IMG/VR virus record: IMGVR_UViG_3300044984_002503
Location: 1 to 64,000 of that record
Origin: a virus
Direction: 5' to 3' (one strand)
DNA length: 64,000 bases
The notes below the pieces were generated by a model. The model was not told the origin of the DNA. It saw nothing but the letters and a program-made list of their open reading frames with translations, and did not search any database. Shown piece by piece: positions 1 through 9,367 of the stretch (the first letter of the stretch is position 1; each line of letters begins with the position of its first letter). Both the position numbers and the translations under genes were made by a program.

Positions 1-720
1 TACCTGAAGTTCCTGAAGAACCATCCGTACCTGAAGTTCCTGAACTACCATCCGTACCTGAAGTTCCTGATGAACCATCTGTTCCGCTAGTACCTGAAGT
101 TCCTGAAGAACCATCTGTTCCGCTAGTTCCTGAAGTTCCGTCTGTTCCGCTAGTTCCTGAACTACCATCCGTACCTGAAGTTCCTGAAGAACCATCTGTT
201 CCGCTAGTACCTGAAGTTCCTGAAGTTCCATCCGTACCTGAAGTACCGCTTGAACCATCTGTTCCGCTAGTTCCTGAAGAACCATCTGTTCCGCTAGTTC
301 CTGAAGTTCCGTCTGTTCCGCTAGTTCCGTCTGTTCCGCTAGTTCCTGAACTACCATCCGTACCTGAAGTTCCTGAAGAACCATCTGTTCCGCTAGTACC
401 TGAAGTTCCTGAAGAACCATCTGTACCTGAAGTTCCTGAAGAACCATCCGTACCTGAAGTTCCTGAACTACCATCCGTACCTGAAGTTCCTGATGAACCA
501 TCTGTTCCGCTAGTACCTGAAGTTCCTGAAGAACCATCTGTTCCGCTAGTACCTGAAGTTCCTGATGAACCATCTGTTCCGCTAGTTCCTGATGAACCAT
601 CTGTACCTGAAGTTCCGCTTGAACCATCTGTTCCACTAGTACCTGATGAACCATCAGTTCCACTAGTACCTGAAGTACCATCTGTTCCACTAGTACCTGA
701 AGTACCACTTGACCCAGCGG
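1..720. repeat. Tandem repeat array encoding collagen-like G-X-Y triplets
   Basis: Short direct repeats (9-27 bases, coding GTS/GTD/GSS) fill this interval, with alternating synonymous and near-synonymous variants. The repeats are in frame with the minus-strand gene and have no unique spacers, so this is coding low complexity and not a CRISPR array. Such arrays can expand or contract by recombination or slippage. Confidence 0.85.
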
Positions 721-1591
721 TTCCCGTTCCTCCTGTAAAATTAATTGTTATATTACCACCTCCATTATTAATAACGGAAGCACCTGAAAATGTCATACCT
801 GTAACATTTGAGACTGTTACACCTGACGTGGCATCATAAACGGTAAGAGGATTACCTCCACCACTTGTAAACCCTGTTATATCAATACTAGAACCTCCTG
901 CACTATTAAGTGATAGTGTTTGTGACCCACTATTATATGTTCCACCCGTAATTGGTGCGGTAAATCCTGAAATTGTTATTGTACCACCAGAACTATTGTA
1001 TAAATCTAAATCAGATGTCCCTGAATAATAAGTTCCACCTGTGATTTGAACGTCAGTACCCCAAAATATTTGCCATCTTGCATCATTTTTTGTGACACCA
1101 CCAACACCTTCAATAGTTGAGGCTGTCCAAGCATTAATAAATGTTGTTCCTTCAGTGGTGTCGTTATAAACCTCATAACCATTACCAGTATCTATAACTG
1201 ACCCTACCGCTTCTGCCGCATCCCACATCGCAGTAAATCCTGTCATAGTATATTGATATACTGTGTCAGTTTCCTGAACATAAACTTGCATACCTAATCT
1301 TCTACGACCACTAGAAATACCGTCATTATTAAGATTTAAAATATTAAAATAATCAAATGGAACATTATAATAAAAACTTATTGGAGTTGTATTTCCTGAA
1401 TATTCAACCAATCCACCATCAATTAATGTTTGAGGAGGAATTATCCAATTTAAATTGGATAAATAAAATACCTCCATGTAACCACCAATACCAAGGACGC
1501 TAAAATTAGTTCCATCGGTACTAATTCTGGTTACCGAATCGGGGGCTTGTAAAATGGTGGTCGAAATTGGATTTTTATAATTAAAGCTCAT
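1..1591 (-). CDS. Collagen-like tail fibre/adhesin protein, 3' end beyond the window
   Basis: The frame is open from an ATG at 1589-1591 to position 1 without a stop, so the C-terminus lies outside the window. The first ~285 residues are a Ser/Thr/Gly/Asn-rich, beta-type sequence without an obvious family. From about position 720 down to 1 the protein becomes uninterrupted G-X-Y triplets (GTS, GTD and GSS units), i.e. a collagen-like rod of at least ~235 residues. Gly at every third position is characteristic of phage collagen-like fibre stalks, which trimerise. The gene is last in a run of tail genes, following the Thr/Pro-repeat protein with a 39-base gap. A distal fibre or adhesin role is inferred; the receptor-binding end is not visible. 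The 27-base repeat units are near identical, so array length may vary between isolates. Confidence 0.8.
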   Translation of the reverse strand, partial: MSFNYKNPISTTILQAPDSVTRISTDGTNFSVLGIGGYMEVFYLSNLNWIIPPQTLIDGGLVEYSGNTTPISFYYNVPFDYFNILNLNNDGISSGRRRLGMQVYVQETDTVYQYTMTGFTAMWDAAEAVGSVIDTGNGYEVYNDTTEGTTFINAWTASTIEGVGGVTKNDARWQIFWGTDVQITGGTYYSGTSDLDLYNSSGGTITISGFTAPITGGTYNSGSQTLSLNSAGGSSIDITGFTSGGGNPLTVYDATSGVTVSNVTGMTFSGASVINNGGGNITINFTGGTGTAGSSGTSGTSGTDGTSGTSGTDGSSGTSGTDGSSGTSGTDGSSGTSGTDGSSGTSGTSGTDGSSGTSGTSGTDGSSGTSGTDGSSGTSGTDGSSGTSGTDGSSGTSGTSGTDGSSGTSGTDGSSGTSGTDGTSGTDGTSGTSGTDGSSGTSGTDGSSGTSGTDGTSGTSGTSGTDGSSGTSGTDGSSGTSGTDGTSGTSGTDGSSGTSGTSGTDGSSGTSGTDGSSGTSGTDGSSGTSG

Positions 1592-1630
1592 ATTATTTGT
1601 TATATTTAATGGTTATCTATTTTTTTATTT

Positions 1631-3847
1631 TTATACTAAAGACCCTCCTTGGAAATACCAATTATTACCAAGATTATTAATGTTAAGACCTGACGCGGTT
1701 TTTGTTGTATAAACTCTATATGTTCCTGCCGGTATATTTGTTGACCCACTATAATTAACAACTAAATTATTAGTTACGGCATTAACAACTGTGTCGGTTA
1801 ATGGCGGATTTGAACTACCGTTTTTAATGGTTGAATATTTTTGTCCGTTTGTCGCACCTGTTGCAACTATCCATGTATACCAAGCAATCTCACCTGAAGG
1901 AACTGTAGTGTTTGGAACTTGAATTGTTTGGAATTTGTAAGCAGTAATTGTATTACCCCATACGTCAACCCCACCAGATGTTGTTGATATTGGGGCAGTA
2001 AATATTGCAGGTTCACTAACACCCCAACCACTATAAGCGATATATGCGTTCATTTGAGCATCAAATGTTGCTTGGACAGTATTAGTCACGTTATTAATAT
2101 TAAATCCTCTAAATGCACTTCCTTGAGCCGCCATATAATTATTTAAGGCCGTTCTAAGTGTTGCATCACTTCGGTCAATAAACAAGTATGCGGTTAATCC
2201 TGGAGGTGTTGTTGAAGGTGTTGGTGTCATAGTTGTCGTATTAGTTGGTGTTTGTGTTGTTGTATTAGTTGGTGTTGCCGTATTGGTTGGTGTTTGACTT
2301 TGTGTTGGAGTTGTAGTATTTGTTGGCGTAGCAGTTTGACTTGGGGTGGCAGTTTGACTTGGTGTAGCGGTTTGAGTAGCCGTTTGACTTGGAGTTGCTG
2401 TTTGACTTGGAGTTGCTGTTTGACTTGGCGTAGCGGTTTGACTCGGAGTAGCGGTTTGACTCGGAGTAGCGGTTTGAGTTGCAGTTTGACTTGGCGTAGC
2501 AGTTTGACTTGGCGTAGCAGTTTGACTTGGCGTTGCCGTTTGACTTGGACTCGCAGTTTGACTTGGACTCGCAGTTTGACTTGGTGTTGAGGTTTGACTT
2601 GGACTCGCAGTTTGACTTGGTGTTGCAGTTTGACTTGGTGTTGATGTTTGACTTGGCGTAGCAGTATTAGTCGGCGTCTCACTATTAGTTGGAGTTTGAG
2701 TTGGAGTCGCAGTTGAAGTAGTAGTCGTTGTAGGTGTCTGACTTTGAGTTTGAGTCGCAGTTTGCGTTGCAGTTTGAGTTGGAGTTTCTGTTGGAGTTTC
2801 TGTTGAAGTTTGAGTTGGTGTTTGAGTTTGAGTTGGTGTCTCTGTATTTGTTGCAGTTTGAGTTTGAGTTGGTGTCTCTGTATTAGTTTGAGTTGGGGTT
2901 TGAGTTGGGGTCTCCGTTTGACTTGGCGTAGCAGTTTGAGTTGGAGTTTCTGTTGGAGTTTCTGTTGTAGTAGGTGTTTGAGTTTCAGTCATAGTAGGTG
3001 TTGCACCTATAGTAACTGAAGGAGTTGGTGTCATTGTTTCGGTTGGTGTTGGAGTTTCCGTTGAAGTTTGAGTTGGAGTTTCTGTTGAAGTTTGAGTTGG
3101 TGTTTGAGTTTGAGTCGGAGTTTCTGTATTTGTCGCAGTTTGAGTTTGTGTAGGTGTTTCTGTATTAGTTGGCGTAGCGGTTTGACTTGGCGTAGCGGTT
3201 TGAGTTGGTGTTTGAGTTTGAGTCTCCGTTTGACTTGGCGTAGCAGTTTGAGTTGGAGTTTCTGTTGGAGTTGGTGTCTCTGTATTAGTTGGAGTTGCGG
3301 TATTAGTTGGCGTAGCAGTATTAGTCGGAGTTTCAGTCGGTGTTGGTGTCTCTGTATTAGTTGGAGTTGCGGTATTAGTTGGAGTTGCGGTATTAGTTGG
3401 CGTAGCCGTATTAGTTGGCGTAGCCGTATTAGTCGGAGTTTGAGTTTGAGTTTGAGTTGGCGTAGGTGTTTGAGTTTCAGTCGATGTAGGTGTTGCACCT
3501 ATAGTAACTGAAGGAGTTGGTGTCATTGTTTCGGTTGGTGTTGAAGTTGGTGTTGAAGTTGGTGTTGAAGTAGAAGACGGAGGAGTAGTTGGTGTATTTG
3601 TTGGAGTAATTGTTGGTGTTGATGTAGCACAATCTAATGGGAGAATAACACCCATAAGCATGTTATTTCTTGTCACCGCAGAATAAATTAATGTAGTGTC
3701 TACATATACATTAAATGGTCCTAAAGCATTTGAATTTGACGCTAATTTTACAATATATGAGGTACAACCTGCTACTGTTAATTGTTGTTCAATTTCAGCT
3801 GCACATCCAGGGGCGTTATTTGTTACAATTATTGTGTATATGGACAT
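1631..3847 (-). CDS. Thr/Pro tandem-repeat (mucin-like) tail fibre protein
   Basis: This 738-aa protein has three parts. Residues 1-~75 form a small N-terminal domain with a few cysteines, ending in LPLDC; it resembles the C-terminal half of the neighbouring 102-aa protein, which also ends its beta region in LDC. Residues ~76-545 are almost entirely Thr, Pro, Ser, Gln, Asn and Ala in six-residue units such as [12 protein letters not shown] and TPTQT. Residues ~546-738 form a globular C-terminal domain rich in Asn, Tyr and Thr. The layout (anchor, extended stalk, globular tip) suggests a fibre whose tip may bind a host surface ligand. The stalk is rich in potential O-glycosylation residues. 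A TATTTAT box lies just upstream. The function is inferred from architecture and position, not from a recognised family. Confidence 0.75.
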   Translation of the reverse strand: MSIYTIIVTNNAPGCAAEIEQQLTVAGCTSYIVKLASNSNALGPFNVYVDTTLIYSAVTRNNMLMGVILPLDCATSTPTITPTNTPTTPPSSTSTPTSTPTSTPTETMTPTPSVTIGATPTSTETQTPTPTQTQTQTPTNTATPTNTATPTNTATPTNTATPTNTETPTPTETPTNTATPTNTATPTNTETPTPTETPTQTATPSQTETQTQTPTQTATPSQTATPTNTETPTQTQTATNTETPTQTQTPTQTSTETPTQTSTETPTPTETMTPTPSVTIGATPTMTETQTPTTTETPTETPTQTATPSQTETPTQTPTQTNTETPTQTQTATNTETPTQTQTPTQTSTETPTETPTQTATQTATQTQSQTPTTTTTSTATPTQTPTNSETPTNTATPSQTSTPSQTATPSQTASPSQTSTPSQTASPSQTASPSQTATPSQTATPSQTATPSQTATQTATPSQTATPSQTATPSQTATPSQTATPSQTATQTATPSQTATPSQTATPTNTTTPTQSQTPTNTATPTNTTTQTPTNTTTMTPTPSTTPPGLTAYLFIDRSDATLRTALNNYMAAQGSAFRGFNINNVTNTVQATFDAQMNAYIAYSGWGVSEPAIFTAPISTTSGGVDVWGNTITAYKFQTIQVPNTTVPSGEIAWYTWIVATGATNGQKYSTIKNGSSNPPLTDTVVNAVTNNLVVNYSGSTNIPAGTYRVYTTKTASGLNINNLGNNWYFQGGSLV
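2210..3590. repeat. 18-base-type tandem repeats encoding the Thr/Pro stalk
   Basis: The interval consists of tandem near-identical units coding [18 protein letters not shown] and related hexapeptides on the minus strand. Two longer blocks (around 2985-3050 and 3470-3530) repeat almost the same passage, including a shared [13 protein letters not shown] peptide, which suggests a segmental duplication inside the array. Confidence 0.85.
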
Positions 3848-3862
3848 CCGTAGTTTTTATTA

Positions 3863-3872
3863 AATAAATACC
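3863..3872 (-). promoter_or_regulatory. Candidate late promoter box (TATTTAT)
   Basis: The minus strand reads GGTATTTATT, ending about 15 bases before the start codon of the Thr/Pro-repeat gene. It belongs to a set of TATTTAT elements found in sense orientation ahead of structural genes in this window. The assignment rests on recurrence only. Confidence 0.45.
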
Positions 3873-3934
3873 TTAACTATTCTATTTCAGTAAAAACTAT
3901 TAGAAAAAATTAAAATGAAATAATAATGTTGGTA

Positions 3935-4243
3935 TTATTCAATAACCATATTAACAACACATGATGCTAATTCAATAGTAATTAAGAAAGTACATCCGAA
4001 TGTACAATCCAAAACTTTAAAAACTTCACAATTATTATTATCAGTTAATGTCAAAACAATTTGAGGCGCTGATTGGAAAATTGATGGTATTGTAGTATTG
4101 TATTCAACAACAGGAGGAACCGCACCACTAATAGTACCTAACAAAGTTTGATAATTAAGATAAATGTCTGATATAAAGACACTAATTGGGTAGGCAGTAC
4201 TACCAGATATTTCGGTTATTCTTACTTGGGTCATGATAAACAC
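3935..4243 (-). CDS. Small tail/baseplate-associated protein, unknown family
   Basis: This 102-aa, beta-rich protein has cysteines near the C-terminus (a CEVF..LDCTFGC pattern). Its start overlaps the end of the upstream SprB-repeat gene by 13 bases, so the two are probably translationally coupled. Its C-terminal half resembles the N-terminal domain of the following Thr/Pro-repeat protein, suggesting a related fold or shared attachment role. I recognise no family. The position among tail fibre genes suggests a connector or fibre accessory. Confidence 0.6.
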   Translation of the reverse strand: MFIMTQVRITEISGSTAYPISVFISDIYLNYQTLLGTISGAVPPVVEYNTTIPSIFQSAPQIVLTLTDNNNCEVFKVLDCTFGCTFLITIELASCVVNMVIE

Positions 4244-6366
4244 ATTATATCGTAAACAATTATCAAATCAATAATAATTTCTTGACCCTCTAAAGATGTA
4301 TTATCTCTACTAGTTTCAATAGTTATTTGATTATCAAGAGCATCAATACTAACATTACCAACTCCAGGAACACTTAATAATAATTGTCTAAGGGCATCGT
4401 AATATAAATTATCAGTAGGTACCTGAACTAATGTTGTTCCTGTAAAGAAAGTTTGACTTGTTGTTAATCCTGCAGGATTAACTGAAACTTTCACAGTAAA
4501 TGTTGCATTAACTAAATCACAATTTGTATTTCCTGATGTTAAGTCAAAATAACCCTCATTCAACATTTGTAATAATCCAAACTTAGTAGGTGATGAAACT
4601 CTAAATATTTCTTCGCCCATAACATAAGTTTGATATGAAACATAATTTTGATTACATGTGATTGTTGCAGTTCTTTTTAAAGAACATCCGTTATTATCTA
4701 CTACGGTTAAACTATATGTTCCTCCTGTCAACCCTGAAACTTGAATTTGTTGAGGTTCGTTAGGAATATTATCAGACCAATTAAAGTTAAATGGTGGTTC
4801 ACCTGATGTAATAAAGGCTGTTATTTGCCCACTATTTCCACTACCACAAGAAGTACTATACAATGAAAAATCTAATTTTTGACTAAATGGTATCAACACA
4901 TTTTTTGTTTGAACACATCCATCAGCGTCGGTAACCGTTACAACATGACTTCCGGCAGTTAAATTATTAAATGTTACTGCGCTTAAGTTAGTATCAATAA
5001 TGTTATACAATCCATCAATAGAATAGTCTAATGGTAATGTGCTTCCTGTTGTTGTGTATATTTTTATTTTTCCATTATTTTGATTACATGATGTTGAGGT
5101 AACTTCCGTAGAAATTGTATATTTGTTTTGAGCAACAATTGTAATTTCTTGTATATTAGAACACCCTGTTGAATCTGCAACAGCTACAGTATACGTTCCC
5201 GAAGATAGCCCGTCAAAAACATATGTTGTTTGAGAATTACTAACATTTAATGTGTTACCGTTAGGAGAAATTAAAGTATATGTATAAGGTAAACTTCCTC
5301 CAACAACAGAAATTTGAATTTGACCATTAACACTTGAACATGTTGAATTTTGACTAGTTACAGAGACAGAGGTTATTCCTCCAGGTGTTGCCAATGTTGT
5401 ACCCACAGATGATTGACAATATGCCGCGTCTGTAACTTGAAATTGATAGTTACCTGCAGTTAAACCTGAAATAGTATAACTTTGAGAATAGGAAACCTCA
5501 ACATTTCCTGTTGAAGCCGAGTAATAATATGGCGCAGTACCTCCTGTTAAAGTTACGGTAATAACTCCATTACTTTGGAGACAACTTGGTGCTGTAGATG
5601 TTACTAAAGCAAATCCAACTGGGTCAACATTTTCAAGGTATGCCGATTTTGTAATATCACACCCTAATGAATCCGTAACCTGAACAGAGTAATTACCCAT
5701 AGTTAATCCAGTAATAGTACTTCCTGTTTGTCCATCACTCCAAAGATATTGATATGGTGATATTCCTGTTTGACCCGTCACTATTATTTTACCAATTGGT
5801 GAACCTCCACAACTTGAATTTGGGACTACATATAAACCATAGTCAAACTCATTTGAATTATTTACAATAAAACTTTGGCTCAACCCAGTGCAACCTCCTA
5901 AATCAAGAGCTTCTATGGAATAAGTACTGGCACTTAAATTACTAAAGGTAAAGCTATCAGTATTTGTAGAACCCGAATTAAGAAAATTATTGTTTGAATC
6001 AAATAAATAAAAAATTGTTGATGAGTATATTGATGTTGACCCAACCGTAACAAAACCATTAGGTAGATTACATGTTGTATTGTTTACTGATGTTATTGAA
6101 GTACAAACCCCACTAGACACAGGAATGTTTATGTAAAATTCTGAGTTGGTAGGTAATGTACTATCATTTACCCTAGCAGCATATGTTGATGCAGATAAAT
6201 TTGTAACAGTAGAGGCGTTTGTCGTAACAACATCAACTTGAGTTAATGGTGATTGCCATTGCACTGTATAAGGTTCTGTCCCACCTGTTAAAAACAGGCT
6301 TATAATCCCCGCATTTGTGTTAGAACAATCCCCTGTTACCGCAATACTATAATTGAATGATGCCAT
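4231..6366 (-). CDS. Tail adhesin with about seven SprB-type repeats
   Basis: The 711-aa protein has roughly seven repeats of ~70 residues across residues 1-~555. Each follows the pattern Cys, then G-I-I/V-T-V, then GGT.PYTY.W, then ..GL.AGTY.V.VTD..GC. That pattern is the SprB repeat known from the gliding adhesin SprB and other large cell-surface proteins of Bacteroidota. Residues ~560-711 are different and likely anchor the protein to the particle. The start overlaps the upstream baseplate gene by 20 bases and the end overlaps the 102-aa gene by 13, so it belongs to the tail operon. A role in adsorption to a Bacteroidota surface is inferred. No enzymatic motif is visible. Confidence 0.75.
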   Translation of the reverse strand: MASFNYSIAVTGDCSNTNAGIISLFLTGGTEPYTVQWQSPLTQVDVVTTNASTVTNLSASTYAARVNDSTLPTNSEFYINIPVSSGVCTSITSVNNTTCNLPNGFVTVGSTSIYSSTIFYLFDSNNNFLNSGSTNTDSFTFSNLSASTYSIEALDLGGCTGLSQSFIVNNSNEFDYGLYVVPNSSCGGSPIGKIIVTGQTGISPYQYLWSDGQTGSTITGLTMGNYSVQVTDSLGCDITKSAYLENVDPVGFALVTSTAPSCLQSNGVITVTLTGGTAPYYYSASTGNVEVSYSQSYTISGLTAGNYQFQVTDAAYCQSSVGTTLATPGGITSVSVTSQNSTCSSVNGQIQISVVGGSLPYTYTLISPNGNTLNVSNSQTTYVFDGLSSGTYTVAVADSTGCSNIQEITIVAQNKYTISTEVTSTSCNQNNGKIKIYTTTGSTLPLDYSIDGLYNIIDTNLSAVTFNNLTAGSHVVTVTDADGCVQTKNVLIPFSQKLDFSLYSTSCGSGNSGQITAFITSGEPPFNFNWSDNIPNEPQQIQVSGLTGGTYSLTVVDNNGCSLKRTATITCNQNYVSYQTYVMGEEIFRVSSPTKFGLLQMLNEGYFDLTSGNTNCDLVNATFTVKVSVNPAGLTTSQTFFTGTTLVQVPTDNLYYDALRQLLLSVPGVGNVSIDALDNQITIETSRDNTSLEGQEIIIDLIIVYDIMCLS

Positions 6367-9300
6367 TTGATATATCTTTTTTGTTAGGTGTGCAGTTTAT
6401 GCTAATGTTTATTCCTGAATTTAAAGTTAATGTTTCCCCAAAGTTTCTTTCGGTACAAGTTAAACTTGTAATTGTTAAAAAACTACCATCTAATAAATAA
6501 TTAAACCCATAATCATATAGATTAGGTAAATATAAAATAAGGGCATTTCTCCAATCATCATTTGTTGGGACATCCGTTAACCCATACCCCGTATAAAACA
6601 ACTCTTGTATAATAATATCACCATCTATTTGTAAATCAACATACCAATTACTTTCAACCGAATTTTGGGTACAATTACCTAATGTTAACCCACTTGATGA
6701 TAACATATCATTTAATCTATTTGATAAGATACTACTAAAATTACTAACCTCAATATCACCATTCCTCCATGGATATATGAAGAAATCCACGGATTCTGTT
6801 GCACAGGTATAATCAAAAATATTTGATATGATATAACACGGTTTAACAGGTACTGGTACAAATTCACATCCTCTTTGTCTTCTATAAACAAATTTTTGTT
6901 TTTGTAATACTGAGTTTTCAAATTTAACTCCCGTATTCCAAATAGTTGTTGCAGGAACCATTTGTTCCACTAACTTCATCCAATATGGCCCTATACCGTT
7001 TACATAATCAATTAATTTTTGATAAGTGTATTTGTTATTTGGTAATCCAACGGTTTGTTCAGATTCAATATATTTCCACCATATAGATTGTAATGTTGGA
7101 TATCCTCCTGTTTTACCGTCAGTAATATATTGTCTATTTCTTACATTAATCATGTTTTGCCAAAATGTTTGTGAGAACTCAAAAAATGTTTTCTTTTTTG
7201 GTTCAGGATTAACGTAAGTCCAATCCACACCTCCAGGTACAGGGTACCCTACCGTTAACCCTGATTCAGGTATAGGATAATCATATCTCCTTGATTGGTC
7301 CCAAACATCATATACAAGTCCTTGTGAAGGATTTAAAAATAAATCAACATTTTTAACATTTAATACAAGTTTTTCATTATCAACATAATAATATGCATTA
7401 TAATCTGCATTTATAGAAACTCTAATTTTATTATCTTCTTCTAACCATGATTTATTATTATCAACTACTTTAGTCAATTTAAAACCTTCAGTCATATATG
7501 GGAAATCTCTAAACCTATTTAAATATGGTTGTCCATAACTAAATGGTGTTAATTTAGTTTGAAAATCATAGTTTTGACCCGTATAAACATTTCCTGTAAT
7601 TACCACCTCATCAGGACTTCTATGTTGAGGTGTTGATTCGTACCAACCAGAACCTAATTGGAAAAAATAATTGTCAGTATTTAAAGGTGCTGACGGATAA
7701 CCTAAATCATCAATAGGATAATCACTTAATTTAACATTAACATCTTGGTAACTTTTATTTGAGGTATAACCACTATAGAAATCACCTTTAATTTTATAAG
7801 TTTGTCCCGGCAAATACGAAGGAGTATCTTGAACATATGTTCCTCCTGAGATTTTCATCCATTGAGTATAGAATTGGTCTAAATTAATTCTTTGGTCGGC
7901 AAGATAAATATGTTCGTTAAATTCAACCAATGAATCAGGAGCCCCAATTAGTCTCATCATAAATTCAATAGACCTTCTTGTTCCTTTTGATTTAAAAAGG
8001 TAAGCCGCGTTTAGAATTAAATTTCTATAGAATGCATAGTTTAATTCTGTTGGAGTAAGAGCTCTTGCATATCCAGGATATGTTGGGGTACTTGTATTAC
8101 CAAATACCGAACTTAAGAAGTCTTCATTTGTTATTGGCGAAAAGTTTGAAGACCAACCTAAAGTTCTCGCAAGATTTACCAACAATTCTGATGGTATATC
8201 ATTTGAAGGATTATAATTAACCGAATTCATATAAGCCAAAGCATCAATAAATTGTTTTACTTGGTCAAAACTTCTACCATAGATTTGAAATATTTTTTCA
8301 ACTTTTTGTCCTCGTGTGTCAAACTCTTTTAACGAGTCCGTAACTAAAAATCTTGATAATAAATTAGTTTTAAATGAATCTAAATTTTGCGCAATAATTT
8401 CTAACTGAGACAAGTAATCATCAAACAAATATGACCTAATGTCTAAGTTCCAATTTCCATCTTTTGGCCAAGTTACTTGTTGATAGTCAGTATAAAATTG
8501 TCCATCTTCATTTTGTTGTGGTACTTGGAAAGTCGCCGTATATTCAGGTCTTACTAAACGATTTAATAAAAATTTCTCAACCTCATCAAAGTTTTCCGCA
8601 AATACTTTATCCGTAATAAAATCATTTAATCTTATCTGATATTGTTCATTAATTGTTGTTGCTGTATCTCCAAAAGGCGCCCCTGAAACATAAAACTCTA
8701 TGTAACCCGTATTTAAATTTTCCGAAGGATTAAATGACATTACATTGTATATGTTATCATTAATACTAATACAATAATCCAAATAACTATTATACAAATT
8801 TCTATATGGTGACACAATTATCTCTCTAAGTGACAAGTTAGTTGCAGCACTAATTGAATAATCAATATCAAAAGGATTATTAATCCTATCAACATTAACT
8901 TTAAAATATGTTTCATCAGTTGTTAAATCATAAGATATGTCATATGCTGTTGGCCCTGTAGTAAAATCTAAATTGGTGTATAATACATCTAATCCCGCAG
9001 GGAAATTATGGATTATATGTGTAACCGAAACTTGGAATCTTTTACTTAAAGACCCATACATTGAAAAGTTTAAAACTTGGGATACATCATAGTTTGGATA
9101 AACTCTAAATTGAGTCGCCATTATTCTACGGCTTTCCGTTAAATCTCCAATATCTAAATCATCTAAATTAATTGGTTCCGAAAAAGCTCCAACCGTAAAA
9201 GTTCTATTAACTTTTTCAACAATAGAAGTTGTGAACTCAAAATTACCTTGCGTAAGACCTCCACCCTCAACAGTTTGTAATCCTACAATGTTGTCTGAGA

Positions 9301-9367
9301 AAGTCCCCGCACCACTACCAGGTCTTGGGGGATAAAAATATTTTGTGCTCTTTTGTGTTATTGCCAT
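6347..9367 (-). CDS. Large baseplate protein with a phage tail protein I-like region
   Basis: In this 1006-aa protein, residues ~395-480 contain the pattern LARTLGW, then YRNLILNAAYLFKSKGT, then RSIEFMMRLIG. This is the hallmark of the P2 gpI-type baseplate family that links the wedge to the fibres. The rest is aromatic-rich beta structure, including several PYxxxYNSY-like stretches, and the C-terminal ~130 residues are Cys-containing. It follows the 302-aa gene with a one-base stop/start overlap and precedes the SprB-repeat gene. A peripheral baseplate protein that holds the fibres is the most likely role. It is far longer than P2 gpI (about 175 aa), so most of it is additional domain. Confidence 0.6.
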   Translation of the reverse strand: MAITQKSTKYFYPPRPGSGAGTFSDNIVGLQTVEGGGLTQGNFEFTTSIVEKVNRTFTVGAFSEPINLDDLDIGDLTESRRIMATQFRVYPNYDVSQVLNFSMYGSLSKRFQVSVTHIIHNFPAGLDVLYTNLDFTTGPTAYDISYDLTTDETYFKVNVDRINNPFDIDYSISAATNLSLREIIVSPYRNLYNSYLDYCISINDNIYNVMSFNPSENLNTGYIEFYVSGAPFGDTATTINEQYQIRLNDFITDKVFAENFDEVEKFLLNRLVRPEYTATFQVPQQNEDGQFYTDYQQVTWPKDGNWNLDIRSYLFDDYLSQLEIIAQNLDSFKTNLLSRFLVTDSLKEFDTRGQKVEKIFQIYGRSFDQVKQFIDALAYMNSVNYNPSNDIPSELLVNLARTLGWSSNFSPITNEDFLSSVFGNTSTPTYPGYARALTPTELNYAFYRNLILNAAYLFKSKGTRRSIEFMMRLIGAPDSLVEFNEHIYLADQRINLDQFYTQWMKISGGTYVQDTPSYLPGQTYKIKGDFYSGYTSNKSYQDVNVKLSDYPIDDLGYPSAPLNTDNYFFQLGSGWYESTPQHRSPDEVVITGNVYTGQNYDFQTKLTPFSYGQPYLNRFRDFPYMTEGFKLTKVVDNNKSWLEEDNKIRVSINADYNAYYYVDNEKLVLNVKNVDLFLNPSQGLVYDVWDQSRRYDYPIPESGLTVGYPVPGGVDWTYVNPEPKKKTFFEFSQTFWQNMINVRNRQYITDGKTGGYPTLQSIWWKYIESEQTVGLPNNKYTYQKLIDYVNGIGPYWMKLVEQMVPATTIWNTGVKFENSVLQKQKFVYRRQRGCEFVPVPVKPCYIISNIFDYTCATESVDFFIYPWRNGDIEVSNFSSILSNRLNDMLSSSGLTLGNCTQNSVESNWYVDLQIDGDIIIQELFYTGYGLTDVPTNDDWRNALILYLPNLYDYGFNYLLDGSFLTITSLTCTERNFGETLTLNSGINISINCTPNKKDISNGIIQL

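Noticed and set aside
1-720. Regular direct repeats resembling a CRISPR array
   Set aside because: The repeats are contiguous without unique spacers and encode in-frame G-X-Y triplets of the minus-strand gene.
2252-3511. Open frames on the plus strand and in other minus frames across the Thr/Pro array (Cys/Ser/Trp-rich or Gln/Leu/Lys-rich translations)
   Set aside because: They are by-products of the stop-free tandem repeat in other frames; the 738-aa frame has globular domains at both ends.
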